Shown here: in pieces, positions 10,227 through 19,905 of the stretch | How the letters are laid out: each line of letters starts with the position of its first letter | Numbering within the stretch: position 1 is the stretch's first letter | Origin: Reticulitermes lucifugus | Lineage: Eukaryota; Arthropoda; Insecta; Blattodea; Rhinotermitidae | Direction of reading: 5' to 3' | Assembly: GCA_026260175.1 (NCBI GenBank) | Contig: JAKCWW010004043.1 | Location: 12,792-36,700, forward strand | DNA: 23,909 bases | The notes under the pieces: model-generated | Database searches by the model: none | What the model saw: the letters and a program-made list of their open reading frames with translations, nothing else | Told to the model about the DNA's origin: nothing | Translations under genes and position numbers: made by a program

Positions 10227-10262
10227 ATGACGACGGAGGCAGCAGTTCCTCCGAAACATCGG
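10227..10262 (+). ncRNA. Degenerate hammerhead-like motif 5, just downstream of the minisatellite
   Basis: ATGACGA at 10227-10233 matches the CUGANGA core except for the first base. One extra C follows, then stem II GGAGG (10235-10239) / CCTCC (10248-10252), GAAAC at 10253-10257, AT, and CGG where GTH is expected. The geometry is identical to motifs 1-3, but the first core base and the cleavage triplet are altered. It is therefore probably inactive or a chance resemblance. It begins 57 bp after the last minisatellite unit. Confidence 0.35.
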
Positions 10263-10880
10263 CGGCACGTTCATTTCTTTACTCTGCTTCTTCTTCTACC
10301 CTTCTTCCACCAACCAGGTTGATGTAGAGGTGAGGCACAAAATGTTTATACGTATCTCGACATTTTACCTCGACGGACAGAGAAAACCCGTGGAAACCTC
10401 AGTGAGGACAGTCGTTTGCTATACTAAGATCTGCATCCGTAACCTCCCAAACATAAAGCAAGAAACCTATCAACTTGCCCGCGACGTTCTTTCGGTAAAA
10501 TGATAACAATATACATTTCATTTCCAAGTTTTAGATAGGGGCTGGGAAATAATAAGCAGTTCTGAACTGCAAGGCAGGAAGAATTCGTGCAATTTAATTA
10601 GCGCTTGATTTAATGACAAAACATAAATAAATCAAAGCCAACACAGTGCAGATCCTATTATAGTATAACAACGGGAACTGCAGCGGTGGAACTGTTTGCT
10701 TCAGCGGATTTCATGTTGTACTCTGGATCGTAAACAACAGATAAGCGAAGCATAACAACAATAGCTTTGAGCGTTATCAGAACATTAAATATAATGTAAC
10801 TAAGCAGTTACTTTACATCGGTTGAAATACGAAACCTGTTAAAAACTAAAAACTTTTTCCTCTTTATTGTCGAATTCACC
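10263..10880. other. Intergenic DNA, no feature seen
   Basis: AT-rich with no long frame, tRNA boxes or tandem structure. Confidence 0.5.
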
Positions 10881-10920
10881 GGCTCGCGTTTTTATTTTAT
10901 TTTATTTTTTTTGTGAGTTC

Positions 10921-11135
10921 GGTTCACAAAGCAGACAATGAAAACGATACCCAGGTGAGCGTAAATCTGAGAATGATTACGCTTCTTTCCGCCTTTATTG
11001 TCATTGTTACCATGGCTACGTCTTGAACCTGCAAAGCAAACAGACAATTGAAACCGATAACCGCTGGTTAATACGATACAATGGCCACGGTATTTCACAG
11101 GCAGAATTTGCAGGACTCTCGTTACCGGTAACACT
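10921..11135. repeat. Imperfect tandem duplication, about 107 bp apart
   Basis: CAAAGCAGACAATGAAAACG near 10926 corresponds to CAAAGCAAACAGACAATTGA near 11033, both followed by a CGATA-CC block. The similarity fades after about 40 bp. Two opposing short frames (92 and 68 codons) overlap here without known motifs. Confidence 0.4.
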
Positions 11136-11470
11136 GCACATCGACTTCCGATGTTGCGTAAGTCTGCCACTAACGTGTTTTTATTGGAAAAGCGACGGTG
11201 CGGACATTATCTGCCTCTGTGAGTTCTAACAGCCAAATAAAAATAAAGAATCCGTACGTCCGGTTGTCCATTTACAGTCTTCCAATTCAGTTGCTGAATT
11301 CGTCAAAACAAATGAATGACATTTAAACGTGTATTATGGACGATACAATTCTTTCTCTTCTTCAAAAGAATATTATGTACTTAAGGATCCATCACGAGGC
11401 TAAAACTTGTACTTCTATTCCTGAAACTTTCTTGACACAGAACATCCCCGTTCGTGTATTGATCACAATT

Positions 11471-11674
11471 GTACGTTTATTTAACTCTTCAATCACATAT
11501 ATCGATGTAAAGCGGGAGATCTCCAGCCTGTAATATACAGAGCTTTCCATTTTATACTTCTTGTCAGTGGCCTGATGATGGCTCATTTTCGGAGCCGAAA
11601 CTAGTCGCCAAGATAACGTGTGTAATGTAGCTTGTTGTGTGTGATTGAAGAGTTAAACAAACATAAACTTGTAC
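11471..11674. repeat. Inverted repeat enclosing hammerhead-like motif 2
   Basis: TTTAACTCTTCAATCACA at 11480-11497 is the exact reverse complement of TGTGATTGAAGAGTTAAA at 11640-11657. With small gaps, similarity extends outward through GTACGTTTAT (11471) and its counterpart ending near 11674. The ribozyme-like core at 11568-11610 lies between the arms. Confidence 0.85.
11568..11610 (+). ncRNA. Hammerhead-ribozyme-like motif 2 with all three stems (best copy)
   Basis: Stem I is TGGC (11568-11571) pairing with GCCA (11607-11610). The core is CTGATGA (11572-11578), followed by one extra T. Stem II is GGCTC (11580-11584) / GAGCC (11592-11596) with a 7-base loop. Then come GAAAC (11597-11601), TA, and GTC (11604-11606), so stem III is a single C-G pair with a two-base loop and cleavage would follow GTC. 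This is the minimal-stem-III hammerhead layout reported for Penelope-like retroelements. Such motifs usually act as dimers because one copy is unstable. The unpaired T before stem II is non-canonical but shared by three copies here. Activity is inferred, not shown. Confidence 0.7.
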
Positions 11675-11689
11675 AGAAACTTTATTTAT

Positions 11690-12536
11690 AAATATCCCCA
11701 ACATCTACATAACTACTTAAACCAATTCTATGTAACAAAGTTCTTCATGAGAAGTAAATATTGCTCATATAATCAAGAAATTTCCCACATTTAGGTAACA
11801 TAAGTCCACATAAAATGTGCATAAGAACTGTACATTTTTGTCTGAAACATTGACATTTTTGACAACAAAGGTTTAGTAACTTCCCTATTTAAAATAACGA
11901 TTGACAACACTAAAATAGGCCTATAGCCTATTCCAACATGTCTATGTGTGGCCGTTAAAGTAACCGACCTTTACAGACCTTAGTATGCGCTTCATACTAC
12001 TACAGGCCTAATCAAAACGATCGCCAGTTTTGTTCAATTTCCCCACCACAAATTACACCAACATGACTATCCTGTAAACGTATGGGGTGGGAACGAAACT
12101 AGCGCAACTTAATTAGCGGCTTAATATTTTGTGTGGTTACAGACCTTCAAAACTATTCAACTGGTGTCTTACGTACGTAAGAATTTTAAAAAGTTCTATC
12201 ACGACCCATTTCCCAGTATTAACACAGTACTCGATTGCGACTGACAAGCACCATATACACGTACACCCACAATCGCAGCTGTTAACTCCCCAGAGAATCG
12301 ATCTGGGATGTCCTGAACACAATCCAAACGTTTTCAGGCGCATTAGAGAAAATGTGTTTGAGGTTGTGCATTAGAATCTCATATCTCAAAACACTGCTCA
12401 GTGAAGGGACCTTGTGAACAAGGCAATAAAATTCGTGTCTCTTACAAGTTGTAGAATTTCTGACTTAGATAAGCGAATATTAGGTTCTCAGAAGGACCCT
12501 GCTACCTCTGGCCTGTGCGTCAGACAGGTATTTATT
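11690..12536. other. AT-rich intergenic DNA
   Basis: No gene recognised. AATAGGC/GCCTATT at 11913-11931 is a small palindrome built on the TAGGCCTA-type word frequent in this window. Overlapping 81- and 68-codon frames at 12129-12374 on opposite strands lack motifs. Confidence 0.5.
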
Positions 12537-12872
12537 TGGTTGGGTGGCTGACTTGATTGGTTGGTTGGTTGATTTTTTGATTGGTTGGTCAGTCAGTCAT
12601 GCAGTCAGTCAGTCAGTTAGTCAATGTAGTCAGTCAGTTACTGTAGTCAGTCAGTCAATGTAGTCAGTCAGTCATGCAGTCAGTCAGTCATGTAGTCAGT
12701 CAGCCAGTCACGTAGTCAGTCAGTTATATAGTGTCAGTCATGTAGTCAGTCAGTCAGTCATGTAATCAATTAGTCAGTCAGTCAGTCATGTAACCAGTCA
12801 GTCATGTAGTCAGCCATGTAGTCAGTCAGTCATGTAGTCAGTCAGTCATGTAGTGTCAGTCAGTTAACAGAA
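12537..12872. repeat. Compound microsatellite: (TTGG)n followed by a (GTCA)n / CATGTA array
   Basis: A TTGG-rich run (12537-12590) passes directly into a long GTCAGTCAGTCATGTA array that continues to about 12872. Runs of CAGT tetramers are interrupted at irregular intervals by CATGTA, giving 12-, 16- and 20-bp composite periods. Two interruptions carry the same TAGTGTCAGTCA variant, which points to slippage of larger blocks. Confidence 0.95.
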
Positions 12873-12998
12873 AATTAGTCAAACAGTCTGTTTGTTAGTC
12901 ATCAAGTTAATTAAAGCCACCCAAATACGCTCACTTAAACGTGTTGAAGTTATAATCCTCTACATTACACAGACTGTTCTTTATACAATTTAAGAGTG

Positions 12999-13210
12999 TT
13001 TTAACGACGCTGTCAATTGCTCACTTATGTAGAGGCGATGATAGAAAAATGAACGAGTACGGAGCACTGGCGAAATACTTAATGGGTGAAACCGAACTAC
13101 GGGGGAAAAACCTGTCCCAGTGTTACATTGTCCGCAACAAATCCCATATGGACTGGCCTGGGGCTGAACCTGGGTCTCAGCGATGAAAGGCCTGAGCCAC
13201 GGCACGGCCT
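12999..13210 (-). mobile_element. tRNA-derived SINE, family D
   Basis: Read on the minus strand, GCCGTGGCTCAGGC forms the tRNA-like head and CCAGGTTCAGCCCCAGG the B-box region. The body has GGGATTTGTTGCGGACAATG and GGGACAGGTTTTTCCCCC. The element ends GACAGCGTCGTTAAAA. The GGGCAGGTTTTTCTCCGGG body and the AGCGTCGTTAAA end are familiar from insect SINEs (recalled from memory, not searched). The copy is diverged. Confidence 0.7.
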
Positions 13211-13911
13211 TATTTATATTTTATATGCATATTTAAAAATTCCCACAAACAACATGTCCGTTGGTGATCGGATATTCCGGACAAACCTAGTTATTTGTTC
13301 AAATGCGTAGCTATTTATTCAGTAACATCCTCATTTAAACCTGGTTTATCCTGAACTGTTTGCTGCAAGATGTTGTTAGCTATTTGAGTAGAGCACGTGA
13401 CAGTAATATGACCCAACCGCCACAGCCTTCAACCCGATTTTGTATTTCATAAAACCAAGCTTCGGTTTGCAACCTACCCCAATCACTTTCTTTCCGAAAA
13501 TACCCGTTGAAGCGCTGCCCAGGGTAAGTGCCTCTAGAATCACTAAGGTCAAATGGGCCCAACAGCTTGGAATTGGGGTAAGGCACAACAGGTGTATTAT
13601 AACATAAGAAAAAAACACAATAATGAAATACGCACTTCTCAAATAACAACACACACACACACACACACACATGTAATAAGTTTAACTAGTCACTATACAT
13701 ATCTACTTGATAGACCAAAATACAGAAAGTCTCCAAACTTACAACAAAGTCAAATAAAACGCTTTCCTGGCGTTGCCAGAACTTAATGACACGCAACAGA
13801 AGTTCGGGAAGACCAGTAAACGCCACCCGTCCCCACTGGTATACAACCTCAGGCCTAGAAAAATATTTTGAAAACAGCCATAAAGGAAGGCGGTGGAACA
13901 CCGAGTGTCAC
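13211..13911. other. Intergenic DNA with overlapping minus-strand frames
   Basis: Two minus-strand frames at 13376-13672 (96 and 98 codons) start inside the (CA)n microsatellite and run through the same 290 bp. One reads KESDWGRLQTEAWFYEIQNR, which looks protein-like in composition but matches no family I know. A third frame at 13686-13901 has no motif. An old repeat or exon relic is possible. Confidence 0.3.
13649..13672. repeat. (AC)n microsatellite
   Basis: About eleven AC dinucleotides in a row. Confidence 0.95.
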
Positions 13912-14295
13912 TCAGGTCATTGACAGGTAATGACCAAATCCAATGATTAAGGAAATCAGACAGACAGCGCGCAGGAGTTTAGCTGGCAAAGAGTGCCGCC
14001 AACACAGGACAGGTTTGAAATTTACACGTGGGTATTTATTGTAGAGTCCTACTGAATATGGCTTCATGTCGAAATGATTATATTTTGCGGACTTCTCAAA
14101 GAAATTTAAAATTTTCTTCACGTACATTTCACATGACCTGACAAAAGTGTATATTGTTGCTTCAGACAATGCACCATCATGACCCAACAAACCGAGAGTG
14201 AAAGATACTGGGGATATGTGTTTGTTTCTCAGAACACGAAATACGTGCAGAGAAAGTAAAGTTAGATGAGGCCATGAACCAGGCCTCCCAGATCG
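13912..14295 (-). CDS. Unidentified 127-codon open frame (stop to stop), doubtful
   Basis: On the minus strand the frame is open from just after a TGA at 14296-14298 to the TGA ending at 13912. It contains HVFRVLRNKHISPVSFTLG, KKILNFFEKSAKYNHFD and a hydrophobic C-terminal stretch LLRAVCLISLIIGFGHYLSM. The first ATG is only about 75 codons from the end, so as an intronless gene it would be tiny. The composition is more protein-like than the other frames here, and a pyrimidine-rich stretch with an AG lies near its start, so an exon or an eroded transposon ORF is conceivable. I recognise no family. Confidence 0.15.
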   Translation of the reverse strand, partial: RSGRPGSWPHLTLLSLHVFRVLRNKHISPVSFTLGLLGHDGALSEATIYTFVRSCEMYVKKILNFFEKSAKYNHFDMKPYSVGLYNKYPRVNFKPVLCWRHSLPAKLLRAVCLISLIIGFGHYLSMT

Positions 14296-14860
14296 TCAGC
14301 AGTCCGCAGTTCATCCCGTGCAATCAACATTCGCCTGTCTGGATGATAAACTAACACCAGCACAGCCATAAAACCATCCAGAAAAGTTTACCCAATATTA
14401 GAAAATGTCTGTTTCATGATCATGTACAGGAAGTTTATATGTCAGCGAACCGGGGTGGAAGCAAACCAGATGTCCAAAAATTCAGTTCTCTAACAGGGCA
14501 CAAAAATATCTGGATCTCACTCCCAAGATTGAAACTGAATTAGGACACCGACATTACTGATGTTTCCGTGATATTCCTTAGTCCTTTTAGCCAAATCCTG
14601 AAACGGCAGCACAAAATAAAAAAAACAATCTTATCCCTATTTGTAATTCATCATTCACAATCGTTTTTACATTATCGCTAGATTTCACTCAGGCTCAAAT
14701 CATACAAAAGGGGATCTTGTGCAGCGAGGTTTTCCTGATCAATACAAGTACGTATATCCCTTTGTTGGTCATTTCATCACGCCATCAATATTGGAGATTA
14801 GGGCCTATATGCTTTCGAATGACACGTTAACGGATGAATCATGAGCATGAGTTATTCAGG
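14296..14860. other. Intergenic DNA, no feature seen
   Basis: No long frame, tandem repeat or tRNA box. Confidence 0.45.
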
Positions 14861-14865
14861 AGGAA

Positions 14866-14990
14866 GTGGCCGTGGCCTAGTCATGGTATCAACCAGTAAT
14901 TTACATGGAGGGCCTTAGAAAATCCATAAAAGTCAGATTATTGAGAGTATCGGCAGATGTTCGAAACCAGCGCCTCCAGAATAAATGTCT
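14866..14990 (+). mobile_element. tRNA-like SINE remnant, family C
   Basis: GTGGCCGTGGCCTAG at 14866-14880 resembles an A box, and GTTCGAAACC at 14959-14968 a B box, about 80 bp apart as in tRNAs with a long variable arm. Only one copy is present in this window, so the element boundaries are uncertain. Confidence 0.4.
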
Positions 14991-14999
14991 AGGGCCGTT

Positions 15000-15180
15000 A
15001 GTCCTTTCCTCATATTGGCATTCCTATACTTCACCTCTCCCTCTTCCATTTCTCTCTTCCTCCACATTTCCTTATTTTTCTTCTTATTTTTTCTATTCTT
15101 CTCCCACGTCCTCATCGCCCTCCTACATACTTCCCATTCCTTCCCTCCTTCCGTATTCTTTCCCTTTTCAATTCCTTGAA
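15000..15180 (+). other. Pyrimidine-rich tract
   Basis: C/T-rich on the plus strand with TTCC, TCTTCT and CCTCC runs. It directly follows the tRNA-like remnant. Open frames on both strands here (64-111 codons) reflect the skewed composition; the minus frame is K/E/R-rich for that reason. Confidence 0.65.
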
Positions 15181-16010
15181 CTGCAGGTCTGAACATCAAG
15201 AACTTGCCTGCCTGTAACTTGCACAGTTCATATCGCTGTAAGGGTGCCGTGGTAGCACTCTTCATCATCTCTTCCTAACGTGCTCGAAGTCCGGTGATAA
15301 CAGGGGCTCTTTAATTGGGGAGACAAAACGATTAAAGTACGAAGCTAGCCCCTGATATCCACCCATATTTTATGGAATTTGACTCACGTCAGCTTCACGC
15401 TTTCATGCTGACGCAACTGAGCAGCTGCCTCCTCATCCTGACATGTGAGGAAAGAAAAGATTCAATTTTCGAAAAGATGCCTTCTGTTTAAATTCGACAG
15501 GATGGAGTGCAGAAAATAAGTAATCCTAAATGTAACATAGCATGGTCAGAGTCCTTACGAAATTTACATTTCCTTGCCAATCAAGACGTACGCATCTAAT
15601 ACACTAGCTCTTCTGGCACCAAGTAACTGCTGTCTTTATCAGGTTATGTTTATAGAGTAGCAAGAGATGAAGTTGGTCAAATTTTATGGAATATGCGTAA
15701 AAATAACATTACAGTTGGCATTAGTTAAAACTTAGTACAAATGGACTCAAGCTGGCTCACAATAGTGTCCAATATCGACGGTTTGTTGATACGGCGATGA
15801 ACATTCTCGTTACATAAAAGCAGCAATTTTCGGACGAGCTGAGTAAATTGACAACGAAAAGGGAATGGTAGGCTGACCTAATTATATTCGACATTTACTA
15901 AATTTGTCAAGATCCCTTGAGTAATTATAGAAGAGTATTATATGAACGGACGGACGGCCACAAATGGCGCCCACACATACAAGGAATGTATAATGAAAGG
16001 GACAGTGTAT
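15181..16010. other. Intergenic DNA, no feature seen
   Basis: No gene or repeat recognised. Confidence 0.45.
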
Positions 16011-16532
16011 CCCATCGAATTGCCTCCCATAAATCCAACCCCTCGTCCATACCTCAGGGTTATGTGGGATGGTAACAGGTGTGGAGGGGGTGCCCTGAGG
16101 GGGGCTACTCTGATACGTGCTGTCAATCCGGAACGGAGCATTTACTTTTACACAGGCTCCATAAGGGGAACCTAAAGGCACTCAGCAAGAGAGGGCTCGG
16201 CCAATATGTTTATTGGGCCGGAAACTACTGGATATATTCTTGTGTTACGTATAGCGTAGTGTGTCTGTGGCCTTATGTAGGGCCACAACACTCTAAGACA
16301 GCACCTGCATGTGATGGGACTTGTGATTATCTCACATGTAGGATTAGGAAAACTCATCCACGATTAACCCTGGTCTTTAGTAAGGCTGTAGGGGTTGGAT
16401 AAGGTTCTATCCCAGAGAGAAAAGTTAGACAAGAAGGGGGCACAGTGAGCCTGTTATATAAAACGGCCTGCGTCCATCGGGTCCTTAAGGAATCGAACCA
16501 ATTATAAATTGTTTTATATACCCCATCGAATT
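16011..16532. mobile_element. Hairpin-rich, GC-richer insert between 11-bp direct repeats (candidate non-autonomous element)
   Basis: CCCATCGAATT occurs at 16011-16021 and again at 16522-16532, as expected of a target-site duplication around a 500-bp insert. Inside, ATCCAACCCCT (16033-16043) is the exact reverse complement of AGGGGTTGGAT (16390-16400). Three stem-loops lie between: 16198-16220 (one bulge), 16266-16287 (7-bp perfect) and 16304-16342 (one mismatch). A perfect pol III B box GGTTCGATTCC lies on the minus strand (16489-16499). Several frames of 60-107 codons overlap on both strands, none recognisable. The element type is unknown. Confidence 0.4.
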
Positions 16533-17640
16533 TCAGAGAAGTGTGTATTTTTATGCAGCCTGTAAGACCAATTCAGATTTCTTCATATAAACGCCTGTAA
16601 ACACATTTTCTTTCACACAAAATATTTGACATAAAACTGTTTGCTGAATTATCTAGAAAGCTGTAATGATTGTGTGTAAGTCGGCCGCTAGAATCTGCAG
16701 TGCAAAATCCACACGCCACTGATTGGATTCTTTCCTACAATTTTGTTGCAAACATCCCACGTGTTTGAAGAAAGTGCTTTTCATACGTAATCTGTTTATT
16801 TGATGTACAGAACCATAAGACGCCATTTATTTTCAGCGTTGTAGGATAAAGGAGTTGCAACATAAAATGTGGAGACGAAGTAGTAGAGAAAATTAAATTT
16901 TCGTCCCCACACTGTGAGCACTCTTCTCTGTGGGTGCGTGCGTGCTTACGCAAACATCAAAGCTATTTTAAGGTTACGTTGTTTCCTCTTATATTAGATT
17001 TAGTTTAGGTTATGGTAGATGTAAATTCTTTAGGAGTGTGTATATATGTGGATTTAAGGTTTTTAATTGCTTAAAGCATAGTGATTACTATACGTACCAT
17101 CTAATTTAAGATTAATAAAATTTACTTTTTGCCCCCACACTCACAATAAACAGCAATTACTTTCCAAAGCAACGTTAGCTGGTTGGTCTTTGCAGAGACG
17201 TGCACTCGAGCATAGGCAGACTCTAGGGGCCCAAGCGAAGGACGAGTCGACAAAAGTTGAACATAAGAACAATAATAGCACAATCTAACCTTACGTTTTT
17301 TACTCGATAAATGACATTTAGAATATGTTCCACAATAGGAGACAGTCGAACTCGTGCAGAATAATAATAATAATAATAATAAGTCGGAGCCGACACCTAA
17401 AAAGCTCTTGCGTTGAAGATTGCACCGACATAGACAATGAAAAAATTTACGACGCCAGTGATAGCAATAAAATGGCAGAAGGACTTAATGCCATGGCATT
17501 ATGACCAACAAGGGAAAACATGGCGCATGATACAGAAGTTAGGAAAGTTATGCAAAGCTGTCGAGTTCACTCACTTTCGCTCATCTTCAAAATGTAAGGC
17601 TCATGAAAGAAATTTATCGAGCATAACAGAAATACCTCAG
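16533..17640. other. AT-rich intergenic DNA
   Basis: No gene recognised. It includes a TTTAGGTTATGG-type AT-rich stretch near 17000 and an (ATA)n run at 17360-17382. A 69-codon frame at 17437-17646 (K- and W-containing) has no motif I can assign. Confidence 0.5.
17360..17382. repeat. (TAA)n microsatellite
   Basis: Seven to eight ATA/TAA triplets in a row. Confidence 0.95.
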
Positions 17641-18490
17641 TTTTAGGCGCTTTGGCAAAACTGCGAAAAACGACTATTAGCTTCGTCATGTCTGTCCGTC
17701 TGTTCGTCCGCATGGAACAACTCGGCTCCCACTGAAAGGATTTTAATGAAATTTTATATTTGAATGTTTTTGGAAAATCGGTCGGGAAAGGTCAAGCTTC
17801 ATTAAAATCTGACAAGAATAACGGGTACTTTACATGAAGACCTATGTGCATTTATGATAGTATCTCGTTCAGTTCTTTTTAGAATGAGAAATGCTTAGAC
17901 AAAAGTTGTAGAGAAAATAAAAACACACATTTTATGTTCAATAACTTTTCACTAAAATCGTGCCGTTTGTGAGATAATGTAGAAAAATGTGGTAGAGCCG
18001 GACAGGCCACAGACGACAATATAACACGGCGCATGCGCTTTGCATGCTGGATAACTAGGCTACAGACCCACGCTCATAATATGTAATACTTAATGCTTTT
18101 GCACGGCAACAGTGGTTACGCGAATGCGCCTCAATGTTAAGTTTATGTACATTGCTTCTCTTGTTCTATACAACTTCCGTTGGTCACATTTCTTCTTCTG
18201 GCAAATATTCAAAGAGTAGAAACAGTAGACAGTCGTGCAGAAAAGCATCAAGTCTGTATGTTAACTGTTCCTGATTGTTGTCTGATGAAACCAATATTGT
18301 ATTTTGTCGACCCTTTTAGTAAACCTCCGAAGTATCAAATTCCATGAAAATTCTTTAAGCTGTTCTAACATTACCAATAGCAATAATAAGTATTCATTCG
18401 CAGATAAACACAACTTCCTGTTCTGAAGATGTTATATGAATACAGACGGACAGACGTGACGAAGACAACGGGTGTTTTTAAAAGTTATTC
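17640..18490 (+). mobile_element. Dispersed element with GTCTGTCCGTCTG-type inverted ends, copy 1
   Basis: The left end has TTTTAGGCGCTTT, a degenerate hairpin (17644-17653 with 17667-17676), then CGTCATGTCTGTCCGTCTG, CGGCTCCCACTG and TTTTAATGAAATTT. The same order of blocks occurs at 23640-23760. Near 18437-18475 the plus strand has CAGACGGACAGACGTGACGA, the reverse complement of the left-end block, so the copy may be a roughly 850-bp element with inverted ends. No transposase is visible. The Helitron-like hairpin and the inverted repeat point to different mechanisms, so I do not classify it. Confidence 0.5.
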
Positions 18491-18890
18491 CCTACAAACG
18501 AACCAAAAAATATGTAATTCCTGACTACACTATGAACATCAGTATATTCACAACTCTGAACAGCTGTCGTACAGAAATCGCCTGCAGGCACTAGCGCTAC
18601 CGGCGGTTAATGAGTGAACAACAGAACACTCGAAGAGAGTGGACTACGTTTTTACACACCATACTATATATTTAATGCGCGGGGAAAGAGATGTAATCCT
18701 CTATCCCTCGGATTAGAGAACGCGGCTCCATTACTCTCTCTCTCTCTCTCTCTTCGCCCTCATTCCAGCACAAGCCCCTAATCCACATTTCGTTCACAAC
18801 GGTGCGGCTCCATTATAACCAGATCATTCCATCTGTAGAAGGGCTAGGCCTATCGTATACATGCATTATATAATTAGCATTGGTAGCAGA
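18491..18890. other. Intergenic DNA with a (CT)n microsatellite
   Basis: (CT)n lies at 18734-18754. CGGCTCCATTA occurs twice, at about 18723 and 18806, flanking the microsatellite. No gene seen. Confidence 0.5.
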
Positions 18891-19905
18891 ACCCGTAGGT
18901 TCAACACTATTGATATCAAAGCCTGTCTCTGGACACGATCGTGAGCCGGTTCCATCCACGTGCCAACCTCACAGCCTACATCCCGATCTTACGAATTATC
19001 TAGTTCTGTAGCAGAGGCAGAAGACTCAATATCGCTCGTAACAAAGCTTGTTACCGGACACGATCGTGAGCCAGTTCCATCAGCTTCCAAACTTCACGGC
19101 CTACTTCCCGATATAACCTTACGAATTAACCATCTCTGTAGCACAGGCCGAAGTTTCAACACCGCTCGTAACAAAGTTTCTATTGGACACGATCCTGAGC
19201 CAGTTCCATCCACCTCCCATCCTCACGATCTAATTCCCGAAAATCCATTCTGCTTATTATACCTCGTAACGGTCTCCAGTAGAAACCAGTGGTGCAACAA
19301 CATCAATTCAAAGTGTGTCTTGCACACAGTCCAGAGTTCCACCTCCCAACATCACAACTTATTCCCCAAAGATCCTACTTATCATTCGAGTTCTGAGGCT
19401 ACCGCTGCTGTGTACGTGAGGACGCGATTCTTCTGGAACCTACTGTCCCTTGAAGATTAAGGCACCGTTACGTCAGACAAAAACGGAATCCTCATTCATC
19501 GTATTAATTAACTACGAGGGGTCTCTCGATTAACAGAACAAGAAGGCTCAACGCCGCTAATTAAAAAGTCTTCCACTGACACGATCGTCGGCCAGTTGCA
19601 TCCACCTCCCCTCGTCACCACATATTTACCTTAAATCCAATTTGAAATTAACTGATCTTCTGGTAGCAGAAGTCAAGGTTCAACTCCACACTTACCAAAG
19701 TCTGCCATTGGAAATAATCCTGAGCCAGTTTTATCCACCTACTCACATCCTCATAACCTACTGCACTAAGATCCATCTGAATAAACACCTAACTCTGGCA
19801 GCAGAACCCAAAGTTTCGGCACCATTTGGCCTAATAACAAGCCCTAAACATAATATTGACCCAATTCCATCGGTGTTCCCTACCAATGTTAACCCCCATT
19901 ATTAT
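18890..19905. repeat. Degenerate satellite, 125-135 bp period, about 8 units
   Basis: Each unit has a core like GGACACGATCGTGAGCCAGTT followed by CCATCCACCTCC and, about 70 bp on, a GTAGCAGAACCC-type block. Cores lie at 18931, 19056, 19185, about 19320, about 19448 (very degenerate), 19577, 19710 and about 19842, giving periods of 125, 129, about 135, about 128 (two units over 257 bp), 133 and about 132. Units are much more diverged than in the other arrays, so this is an old array. The longest open frame of the window (18960-19460, 166 codons) lies here. Two units 129 bp apart share its frame, giving two similar peptides (GHDREPVPS and GHDPEPVPS), but the 125-bp step breaks the frame, so I regard it as non-coding. 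Confidence 0.8.

Noticed and set aside
11913..11931. TAGGCCTA-type words (also near 7256, 11998, 14800, 18844) as a regulatory motif
   Set aside because: The word is, from memory, generally over-represented in several hemimetabolous insect genomes, and the instances here share no context.
14933..15268. A 111-codon K/E/R-rich minus-strand frame resembling a charged coiled coil
   Set aside because: It is the purine-rich complement of a C/T-rich tract, bounded by tRNA-like SINE sequence.
19795..19830. Minus-strand GCCGAAAC as another hammerhead core
   Set aside because: No CTGATGA or pairing stem II lies upstream on that strand; the GCCGAAAC word is chance within the degenerate satellite.
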